From the NCBI RefSeq assembly GCF_035917335.1, contig NZ_CP109067.1, positions 5,827,001 through 5,891,000 of the forward strand: 64,000 nucleotides of DNA. Direction: 5' to 3'. A model generated the notes under the pieces. It saw nothing but the letters and a program-made list of their open reading frames with translations. It was not told where the DNA came from and made no database searches. The stretch is from Micromonospora sp. NBC_01813. GTDB taxonomy: Bacteria; Actinomycetota; Actinomycetes; Mycobacteriales; Micromonosporaceae. A program made the position numbers and the translations under genes. This document shows positions 42,680 to 50,317 of this stretch, piece after piece. Position 1 is the stretch's first letter; each line of letters opens with the position of its first letter.

Positions 42680-44479
42680 GTGTCTCTGTTGAGCTCGACC
42701 CATTCCCGTCGCATGAGTTTTCAGATCCTCGGCACCCTCAACCTGACCAACGGGCGCGATGTCGCGGTGCTCCCGCCGGCCAAGCCGACCATCCTGCTGG
42801 CCGCCCTGCTGCTGCACCCCAACACGGTGGTGTCGGTCGACTCGCTCCTTGGCGCGATCTGGGGCGAGCAGCAGCCGGCATCGGCCAAGGCCGCGCTGCA
42901 GACCTGCGTGCTTCGCCTGCGGCGGCTCTTCGCCAAGCACGGCATCGCCGGCAACGCGATCGAATCCGTCCCGGGCGGCTACCGCGTCGTCGCGGACGCC
43001 GAGACCCTCGACCTGCTGCGGTTCCGCCGGCTGATCCGCCGGGCCGGGCAGGAAACGGATCCCGAGTCCGAGCTGCACAGCCTGACCGAGGGCCTGGGGC
43101 TGTGGCGCGGCGCGCTGCTGGCCAACGTGCCGTCCGACGTGCTGTGCCGCGACGAGGTGCCCCGGCTCACCGAGGAGTGGTTGCGGGCCAGCGAACGGGT
43201 GCACGACCTCAAGTTGCTGCTCGGCCGTTGCCGGGAGGTGCTGCCCGACCTGTGGCGGACCGCCCGCTCGTACCCGGGGCACGAGCGATTCGCGGAGCAG
43301 CTCATCGAGGCGCTGTACCGCACCGGCCGGCAGACCGAGGCGCTGATCGAGTACCGCAACGTCAAGCAGTACCTCCTGGCCGAGCTGGGCCTGGACCCAG
43401 GCCCGTCGCTGCAACGACTGGAGGTCGCGATCCTGCGCGGTGACGAGCTGACGCCCGGCGGCGCGGCCGGCGACGGCCCGGTCGTCACCGGTCACGCGGC
43501 CCGCACGGCGGGGACACCGCCGCTGACGGCGTCCCCGCCGATGGCGACGAGCGACTTCACCGGCCGGGCGGCGGATGTCACCCTGCTGACCAGGTGGCTC
43601 GGCGACGACCGGCCCGGCCCCCGCACGATCGTGCTGACCGGCGCGCCGGGCATCGGCAAGACGGCGCTGGCGCTGCACGTCGCCGACCAACTCCGGGCCA
43701 GGTTCGCCGCAGGCCGCGCCACGCTGCGGATGCGCCGACCCGACGGTACGCCGCGAACACCGGCGGAGCTGACCGCCGAGCTGGTGCGGCTGCGGGTCGC
43801 CGGGGCGCAGGACCCGGCGCTGCTGATTCTCGACGACGTGCTCGACGCCGAGCAGATCCGCGGCCTCCTGCCGGTCGAGGCCGGCCGCCGCGTGCTCATC
43901 ACCAGCCGGATGAGCCTCACCGGGCTGGTGGCGACGCACGGCGGCCGGGTTCACCGGCTGGACCCGTTCACCGACGACGAGGCCGTCGAGCTCCTCACGG
44001 TCCTGCTGGGACCGGACCGGGCGGCGACCGAACCCGACGCGGTACGCCAACTGGCGGCACTGTGCGGCAACTTCCCACTGGCGCTGCGGATCATGGCGGC
44101 CCAGTTGCAGGTGCGCCCACGGACCCGGATCGCCGACTGCGTCACGTGGCTGCGGGGCGACCGGTTCGCCCGGATGTCCCTCATCGACGACCCACGGATG
44201 TCGATCACCGGGACCTTCGGGGCCTGGCTCGACGAACTCGATCCCCGGCTCAGCGACGCGCTGGTACGGATCGCCCGTTGCGCGTACCAGGAGTCGATGA
44301 GCCTCGCCGACCTTGCCGGCGTCCTCGACCGGCCCGTTCCCGCCGCCGGCCAGATCCTCGAACTGCTGGCCGACGCCGGTGCCCTCGAAGGCGGTTCCGG
44401 CACCTACACGATGCACGAACTGGTCCGGGCCTTCGCCGTCGACGGCTACGGCGAACGGAGCACCGCGCTAGCGGTGTGA
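42680..44479 (+). CDS. SARP-type (BTAD) transcriptional activator with NB-ARC domain
   Basis: This 599-residue protein has an N-terminal OmpR-like winged helix (SFQILGTLNLTNG..., about residues 14-100). A BTAD region (RFAEQLIEALYRTGRQTEALIEYRNVKQYLLAELGLDPGPSLQRLE) follows, with an NB-ARC-type NTPase: P-loop GAPGIGKTALAL near 320 and ALLILDDVLD. Large SARPs of the AfsR type activate antibiotic clusters, making this the probable pathway activator. GTG 42680 is preferred because GGGGGGAG lies 7 nt before it; a longer frame from 42569 is possible. Confidence 0.9.
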   Translation: MSLLSSTHSRRMSFQILGTLNLTNGRDVAVLPPAKPTILLAALLLHPNTVVSVDSLLGAIWGEQQPASAKAALQTCVLRLRRLFAKHGIAGNAIESVPGGYRVVADAETLDLLRFRRLIRRAGQETDPESELHSLTEGLGLWRGALLANVPSDVLCRDEVPRLTEEWLRASERVHDLKLLLGRCREVLPDLWRTARSYPGHERFAEQLIEALYRTGRQTEALIEYRNVKQYLLAELGLDPGPSLQRLEVAILRGDELTPGGAAGDGPVVTGHAARTAGTPPLTASPPMATSDFTGRAADVTLLTRWLGDDRPGPRTIVLTGAPGIGKTALALHVADQLRARFAAGRATLRMRRPDGTPRTPAELTAELVRLRVAGAQDPALLILDDVLDAEQIRGLLPVEAGRRVLITSRMSLTGLVATHGGRVHRLDPFTDDEAVELLTVLLGPDRAATEPDAVRQLAALCGNFPLALRIMAAQLQVRPRTRIADCVTWLRGDRFARMSLIDDPRMSITGTFGAWLDELDPRLSDALVRIARCAYQESMSLADLAGVLDRPVPAAGQILELLADAGALEGGSGTYTMHELVRAFAVDGYGERSTALAV

Positions 44480-44543
44480 CCGCCGGTCCATCTCTTCCCC
44501 GACCCGACACGTCGCCACCGACAAGAAACAGAGGTGCTTCGCC

Positions 44544-46724
44544 ATGGCCGCAGCGACCTTCGACGACATCGCCCAGACCCGGCCCCGGGTTCGCCGGGAC
44601 GTCCTCTACACCCAGACGCCGGACGGCGTGCTGTTCCACAACTCCCTCGGCGGCTTCCACCTCAACGGCCGCAGCGCGTACCGGCTGGCCACCCTGATCG
44701 TGCCCTACCTCAACGGCGACCACCGGGTCGCGGACCTCGGCGCCGCCCTCGGCGCCGAGCAGCGGACCATGGTCGCCGACCTGGTCGGCACGCTGTACGA
44801 GTGTGGCTTCGCCCGCGACGAACCGCCGGCCACCCCGACCACCGACGACGCGGCGTCGGCGGTCACCGCACGGTTCGCGCCGCAGATCGCGTACGTCGAC
44901 CACTACGTCGGCGGCGCGGCCGACCGGTTCACGACCTTCCGCGACGCCCGGGTGGCGGTCCTCGGCGACGACCTGGTGGCGCGCTGGTGCGTCCTGAGCC
45001 TGGTGCGCAACGGCTCGGCGGGCATCGGCATCGCGCCGGGCCTGGACCACCCCGACAACCAGTTCGCCGAGGTACGGGCCGAGGCGCGGGCACTGACCGA
45101 CGAGGGCTGCCCGGTCGACATCGAGGTCGTCGCGGCCACCGGCACCCGTTACACCTGGGAGCAGCTCGCGGCGTACGACGTGGTCGTCGTAACCGGCGGG
45201 TCCGCCGCCGCCCGGCAGACGCTGGACCTGCTGAGCGAACGGGTGCCGGCCGGGCGGCAGTTGCTGACCGCGTGGACCTTCGGCCGGCGCGCCGTGATCG
45301 GGCCGCACATGACGGCCGGCAGCACCGGCTGCTGGCTCTGCGCCGCGCTGCGGCTGGCCGCCAACGGTGACCCGGCGGCCGCCGCCGACCTGTGGCAGGG
45401 CATGTCCCTTCCCACGGCCCGCCCGGGTGCCGCCGTCGGTCGGCCGCTCGCCGCGATGATCGGGAACCTGCTCGGGTACGAGGTGTTCCGGGCGCTGACC
45501 GGCGTCCTGCCGGCGGAGACCAGCGGCAACGTGATCATCCAGGACCTCGAGTCGCTCGACGTGGTCACCGAGCCGTTGCTGCCGCACCCGGCGTGCGAGT
45601 TCTGCTCCGGCGACACGGTGCTCGACGAGCCGGTCACCACGGACCTCGCCATCCCGGACACCCGGGTCGTCGAGGCACAGGTCGAGGCATCGGAGCTGCT
45701 GGCCGAACTGACCGGCCGGGCGGTGCTGATCCAGCCCAACGTCGGCGTCTTCGCCGAGTTCACCGACGAGCAGTGGACCCAGACCCCGCTGAAGGTGAGC
45801 ACCCTGCGGTTCTCGCCCGGCCCCGGGCGTACCCGGGAGGTGGCGACCTTCGACCTGCACACCCTGGCCGGCGCCCGGCTCGCCGCCCTGCGTACGGCCG
45901 CAGTCAGCTACGTCGACCACGGTGTCCCGCTGCCGGCGGCGCCGGCCGCACCGACCCGGTCGGTGTCGGTCGCGCAGATCGTCACCTGCAGCGGCACGGT
46001 GCCCGCGACCGGGCCGGTGGTGACGGCGACGTCGCTGCTGACGAAGGAGGAGTTCGCCGTGCCGGCCGCCGCGGTCCGGCCGTTCGGCGAACACAACGCC
46101 GACCGGCCGGTCATCGCCACGTCGGCCGGTGCCGGGGCGGGGACGTCGCCCGCCGAGGCCGCCGCGCGCGGCCTGCTGTCGGCGCTGGCGTACACCCGGA
46201 TCATCGACGCGGTCCGGGGTCGCGCCGAGGTGGCGCCGGTACGGCTGGCCGACGCCGACCACCCGGAGATCGTCTTCCTGCGCCGGTCGGCGGCGAACGC
46301 CGGGGTGGAGGTCACCGTGCTGGACCTGCGCGGCGGCCGGTTCGGCACGTCGCCGGTGGCGATCGCCTACGCGACCGACCCACGGACCGGCGGCGTCGTC
46401 TGGTCGGCCGGCAGCGAGCTCACCTGGAACGCCGCCGTGGTGGCCGCCGTGCGGGACCTGCTCGGCCGGGTGCAGTTGGGCCGGGAACGCGGCGCCGACG
46501 TGGACCTCGGCGACGAACTCGTCGCCGACTTCGACCCGGCCGTGCTCGCGGTGACCGACGCCCCGGCCGAGGCACCGGACGTGACCTGGGACGACGTGCT
46601 CGACGGGGTCCGTGCCGCGGGCGGTGACGTGCTGCTGATCCGGACCACCCCGGCCGACCTGCTCGCCGGCGGTATCCACACGGCCCGGATCGTGCTGACG
46701 GGCGGTTCGCCCGATGCCGCTTGA
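44544..46724 (+). CDS. ThiF-like cyclodehydratase partner (leader-binding C-protein)
   Basis: This 726-residue protein starts with a PqqD/RRE-like module (LYTQTPDGVLFHNSLGGFHLNGRSAYRLATLIVPYL-type opening) expected to bind the precursor leader. An E1/ThiF-like domain follows, with two zinc-ribbon pairs (Cys263/Cys266 in GCWLC, Cys351/Cys354 in ACEFC). The C-terminal third resembles a degenerate YcaO scaffold (AGAGAGTSPAEAAARGLLSAL). This is the ocin-ThiF/TOMM C-protein layout that presents the peptide to a YcaO. The 3' end overlaps YcaO-1 by 11 bp, so the pair is co-translated. ATG 44544 follows a GAGGTG-type site. Confidence 0.88.
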   Translation: MAAATFDDIAQTRPRVRRDVLYTQTPDGVLFHNSLGGFHLNGRSAYRLATLIVPYLNGDHRVADLGAALGAEQRTMVADLVGTLYECGFARDEPPATPTTDDAASAVTARFAPQIAYVDHYVGGAADRFTTFRDARVAVLGDDLVARWCVLSLVRNGSAGIGIAPGLDHPDNQFAEVRAEARALTDEGCPVDIEVVAATGTRYTWEQLAAYDVVVVTGGSAAARQTLDLLSERVPAGRQLLTAWTFGRRAVIGPHMTAGSTGCWLCAALRLAANGDPAAAADLWQGMSLPTARPGAAVGRPLAAMIGNLLGYEVFRALTGVLPAETSGNVIIQDLESLDVVTEPLLPHPACEFCSGDTVLDEPVTTDLAIPDTRVVEAQVEASELLAELTGRAVLIQPNVGVFAEFTDEQWTQTPLKVSTLRFSPGPGRTREVATFDLHTLAGARLAALRTAAVSYVDHGVPLPAAPAAPTRSVSVAQIVTCSGTVPATGPVVTATSLLTKEEFAVPAAAVRPFGEHNADRPVIATSAGAGAGTSPAEAAARGLLSALAYTRIIDAVRGRAEVAPVRLADADHPEIVFLRRSAANAGVEVTVLDLRGGRFGTSPVAIAYATDPRTGGVVWSAGSELTWNAAVVAAVRDLLGRVQLGRERGADVDLGDELVADFDPAVLAVTDAPAEAPDVTWDDVLDGVRAAGGDVLLIRTTPADLLAGGIHTARIVLTGGSPDAA

Positions 46725-48666
46725 TCTCGTCGACTCCCCGGAGCACTGGGCGCGGGACTGCGTCGAGTTCGAGCAGCGGTTGCGGTGGCGACTCGGCGCG
46801 GACGTGCCGGTCACCGTCGTGCCGCTGGGCGTACGGGACGAACTGGCCGTGTCGGACGGCCCGGCGGCGGCGTCGGTGACCGTGCACCTGTACGGCCAGC
46901 ACGCCCTGGTCGGGCCGTTCCCGGGCCGCGCCGCCTACCCGGCCTGCCCCCGGTGTCTTGCCCGGCGGTGGCAGGCGGTCCGGCAGCGGTCCCTGCGCGA
47001 CGCGTTGGAACTGGGCGGCCCGACCCGGCAGGCCGGGCCGTCACCGTTCCGGTCCGGCTTCGGCAGCGACGCCGTCGCGGCGCTCGTCGCCGCGCATCTC
47101 GACGGCGCGCATCTCGACCGCGCGCATCTCGACGGCGCGCATCTCGACCGCTCGGCCGGCCCGGCGACGGCCAGCGACGGGTACGCCTCGATGTACCTGG
47201 TCGACCTCGGCACACTGGCCGTGCACCGCTTCCCGGTGGTGCCCGACGCCGAGTGCCCGTCCTGCGGCCGCGGCGTCGCGGACACCCCGCAGGGGGCGCG
47301 GCCAGCGACCGGGCCCACCCGCAAGTCGGCGCCCGACTCGTTCCGGCTGCGGCCGGTCGACGACTACCCCTTCCCGGTGGCGGCGTTCGTGAACCCGGTG
47401 TGCGGGCCGGTCGGCCCGATGGTCGGCTACGACCCGCTGTCGCCGTCCACCTCGGCGGTCAGTGGCAGCTTCCTGCTGCGTTCGGGCAGCTACCTGCGGG
47501 AGACGTACTGGGGTGGGCACGCCGACAGCTATGCCCGCAGCGCCCGGATCGGCGTCCTGGAAGGACTCGAACGGATCGCCGGCATGCGCGCCAAGGCCAA
47601 ACGGACCGTGGTGTCGGCGTCGTTGCACGAACTCGGCGACGCGGCGATCGACCCACGGGTCTGCGGTCTCTACTCGGACGCCTTCTACGCGGCGAACCCA
47701 TGGGTGACCCCGTTCGCGCCGGACCGGCCGATCCCGTGGGTCTGGGGTCACTCGCTGCGCGACGACCGGCCGGTGCTGGTGCCGGAGATCCTGGCCTACT
47801 ACCACGCGCCGGGGCTGGAGAACCGGTTCGTGCAGGAGAGCTCGAACGGCTGCGCGTCGGGCGGCAGCGCCGAGGAGGCGACCTACCACGGCCTGATGGA
47901 GGTCGTCGAGCGCGACGCGTTCCTGCTCTCCTGGTACGGCAAGGTCACCCTGCCGGAGATCGACCCGGGTACGAGTGCCCGCGCCGACACCCGGTGGATG
48001 GTCGACCGACTGGAGATGTGCGGATACCGGGCGCGGTTCTTCGACGCCCGGATCACCTTCGACGTCCCGGTCGTCGTCGGGGTGGCGACCCGCATCGGCG
48101 GCGGCAAGGGTGCCATCTGCTTCGGGGCCGGCGCGAGCCTCGACCCGGAGGCGGCGATGGCGGCAGCCCTCTGCGAGATCGCCACCGACTCGGTCAACCT
48201 GCGCAGCCGGACCGAGCGGGACGAGCAGCGGTACCGCTCGATGGTCGCCGACTTCGCCAACGTCGAGGCGCTGCACGACCATCCACTCGTCTACGGCCTG
48301 CCGGAGATGGCCGAGCACGGCGCGTTCTTCGTGGCCCCTCGGGAATCCCGGGCGATGACCGAGGTCTACCCGGCCGCCGGCCACGCGGACCTGCTCGCCG
48401 ACGACCTCGCCGTGGACCTGCGGCGCTGCGTGGCCGACGTCGCCGCGCAGGGTTTCGACGTGGTGGTGGTCGACCAGACGCTGCCCGAGCAGCGGGATCT
48501 GGGCCTGCACACGGTGAACGTCCTGGTGCCGGGGCTGCTGCCGATCGACTTCGGCTGGACCCGGCAGCGGGCACCGCGGATGCCGCGGATGCGGGCCGCC
48601 CTGGCCGCCGCCGGCCTGCGGCCCCCCGACGCGGACCTGCACCTCGTCCCGCATCCGTTTCCGTGA
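46714..48666 (+). CDS. YcaO-domain azoline-forming cyclodehydratase 1
   Basis: This 650-residue YcaO protein should use ATP to turn Cys, Ser or Thr side chains of the precursor into azolines. An N-terminal zinc-ribbon region has Cys78/Cys81 (CPRC) and Cys181/Cys184 (CPSC). The YcaO core shows ARIGVLEGLERIAG, SSNGCASGGSAEEATYHGL, VVERDAFLLSWYGK and AGASLDPEAAMAAALCEI, and it ends in the typical PHPFP tail. Between the Cys pairs lies a tandem AHLDG/AHLDR repeat (47092-47151). It works with the ThiF-like partner upstream. Azoline (not thioamide) activity is supported by the proline-rich C-terminus and the lack of any TfuA partner. Confidence 0.92.
   Translation: MPLDLVDSPEHWARDCVEFEQRLRWRLGADVPVTVVPLGVRDELAVSDGPAAASVTVHLYGQHALVGPFPGRAAYPACPRCLARRWQAVRQRSLRDALELGGPTRQAGPSPFRSGFGSDAVAALVAAHLDGAHLDRAHLDGAHLDRSAGPATASDGYASMYLVDLGTLAVHRFPVVPDAECPSCGRGVADTPQGARPATGPTRKSAPDSFRLRPVDDYPFPVAAFVNPVCGPVGPMVGYDPLSPSTSAVSGSFLLRSGSYLRETYWGGHADSYARSARIGVLEGLERIAGMRAKAKRTVVSASLHELGDAAIDPRVCGLYSDAFYAANPWVTPFAPDRPIPWVWGHSLRDDRPVLVPEILAYYHAPGLENRFVQESSNGCASGGSAEEATYHGLMEVVERDAFLLSWYGKVTLPEIDPGTSARADTRWMVDRLEMCGYRARFFDARITFDVPVVVGVATRIGGGKGAICFGAGASLDPEAAMAAALCEIATDSVNLRSRTERDEQRYRSMVADFANVEALHDHPLVYGLPEMAEHGAFFVAPRESRAMTEVYPAAGHADLLADDLAVDLRRCVADVAAQGFDVVVVDQTLPEQRDLGLHTVNVLVPGLLPIDFGWTRQRAPRMPRMRAALAAAGLRPPDADLHLVPHPFP
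47092..47151 (+). repeat. Four 15-bp tandem repeats within YcaO-1
   Basis: Four 15-bp units (GCGCATCTCGAC followed by GGC or CGC alternately) run from 47092 to 47151 and encode AHLDG-AHLDR twice. They sit in the linker between the two zinc pairs, where length change is probably tolerated. The second YcaO lacks them. Confidence 0.9.
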
Positions 48667-48702
48667 GTGCGTGAGGCACCACCCGAGCAGAAAAGGACCG
48701 AC

Positions 48703-50292
48703 ATGGGTTACGCATACGACTACGCGACCGCCATCATGCACCGCGGTCGGGTCATGATGGAGCCGATCGACTTCGTCCCGAACTGGCCCGACCAGCCACG
48801 CAAGGGCAAGTACTTTCCCGGCGTCGAGACCTTTCCGCTGTCCGACGGCAGCCCACCCGGCGACGCCACCGTCCAGGACGGACTGAAAGGGCTGGCCGGC
48901 GCGGGACAAGCTGCCGCGCTCCCGTTCGACCTGCCGTTTCTCGCCTCGATGCTGCAGGATTCGTACGGGCTGGTCGGCCGCCGCCTCGGCGTCCAGGCCA
49001 ACACCGACCTGCGTGCGTTGCCGACGTACGCGACGGCGAACTGGAACCGGGGCACCGCGTCCGGCGGCGGCCTCTACCCGGTCGGCGTCTACTGGATCTG
49101 CGGGCCGAGCGGCCCGATGCCGCCGGGCGTCTACTACTACTCGACGAAGCACCACGCGATGCAGCGCCTGCTGACCGGCGACGTGACGTCGGTCGTCCGG
49201 GCGGCGCTCGGCGACCGCGCGGGCCAGGACACCGACCAGTTCCTCGTGCTCGGCGTCAAGTACTGGCAGAACGCGTTCAAGTACAACAGCTTCTCGTTCC
49301 ACGCGGTCACGATGGACGTCGGCACGATCGTGCAGACCTGGCGGCTGTGGGCCGGCGCCCGTGGCCGGGTGGTGGAGCCGGAGCTCTGGTTCGACGAGCC
49401 ACGGATCGCCGACCTGCTCGGCGTGCCCAACGACCAGGAAGGCATCTTCGCCGTCGTCCCACTCGCCTGGGACTCGGCGCGCGGGTCCGGCGGCGTACCG
49501 GCGCGGGTGTCGGTCCGACACCGCGACCAGGAACGGTCGCGGACCGTGCTGACCTTCGACACGATGACGAAGATCCACGCCGGGACGGTCGAGGGGGCGA
49601 GGACCGCCCCCGCCGCCGGGCAGCTGGCGGACGCCGCCGCCCACCCGCCGCAGCCAGGCCGCGCGCGGGTCGAGCTGCCGCCCCCACTCACCCTCGATGC
49701 TCCGGTACGCGCCGCGCTGCGCCGCCGACGCAGCAGCTTCGGCCGGTTCGCGGCGAAGGTGCCGCTGACCGCCGACCAGCTCGGCACGGCGTTGGCGGCC
49801 AGCGCCCGGGCACCCTTCTCCGACGCGGCGAGCGGCGCCGGAGCGGTCCGGCTGACGAAGCTCTACGCCTTCGTCAACCACGTCGACGGCGTGCCACCGG
49901 GCGCGTACGAGTACGACCCGGCCGGGCACGCCCTGTACCTGGTCAAGGCGGGTCCGCCCGGACTGTTCCTGCAGCGCAACTACTTCCTGGCCAACTACAA
50001 CCTGGAGCAGGCGGGCGTCGTGATCGTGCCGACCGTCCGGACGACCGCAGTGCTCGACGCCGTCGGTGACCGGGGCTACCGCCTGGTCAACGCCACGATC
50101 GGCGCTGTCTCGCAGAACTTCTACACCGCCGCGGCGGCCCTGGACGTTGGTGCCGGCGTGGCCCTGGGCTTCGACAACATCTCGTTCATCGAGGAGCTCG
50201 ACCTCGCCGCCACCGGCGAGGCCCCGCTGCTGATCATGCTGCTCGGCCACGAGCGGGCCCGGCCCGCGGACTTCCGCTATGACATCGCCTGA
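48703..50292 (+). CDS. SagB-type FMN azoline dehydrogenase, two-lobed
   Basis: This 529-residue protein contains two nitroreductase-like halves. The first has PTYATANWNRGTASGGGLYPV, VYYYSTKHHAMQRL and FSFHAVTMDVGTIVQTWRL. The second has RRRRSSFGRFAAKVPLTADQL, FVNHVDGVPPGAYEYD and NATIGAVSQNFYTAAAALDVGAGVALGF. Such SagB/McbC-type enzymes use FMN to oxidise azolines to azoles. ATG 48703 follows AAAAGGA; the gap to YcaO-1 is 36 bp. One lobe may be catalytic and the other structural, though this cannot be decided by eye. Confidence 0.88.
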   Translation: MGYAYDYATAIMHRGRVMMEPIDFVPNWPDQPRKGKYFPGVETFPLSDGSPPGDATVQDGLKGLAGAGQAAALPFDLPFLASMLQDSYGLVGRRLGVQANTDLRALPTYATANWNRGTASGGGLYPVGVYWICGPSGPMPPGVYYYSTKHHAMQRLLTGDVTSVVRAALGDRAGQDTDQFLVLGVKYWQNAFKYNSFSFHAVTMDVGTIVQTWRLWAGARGRVVEPELWFDEPRIADLLGVPNDQEGIFAVVPLAWDSARGSGGVPARVSVRHRDQERSRTVLTFDTMTKIHAGTVEGARTAPAAGQLADAAAHPPQPGRARVELPPPLTLDAPVRAALRRRRSSFGRFAAKVPLTADQLGTALAASARAPFSDAASGAGAVRLTKLYAFVNHVDGVPPGAYEYDPAGHALYLVKAGPPGLFLQRNYFLANYNLEQAGVVIVPTVRTTAVLDAVGDRGYRLVNATIGAVSQNFYTAAAALDVGAGVALGFDNISFIEELDLAATGEAPLLIMLLGHERARPADFRYDIA

Positions 50293-50317
50293 TCAATCGA
50301 CTCGAACGGAGTCCGTC

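Noticed and set aside
44250-50250. Very long minus-strand open frames (about 850 and 1070 codons) opposite the RiPP genes
   Set aside because: High-GC antisense artefacts; plus-strand genes have conserved motifs, coupled starts and ribosome binding sites.
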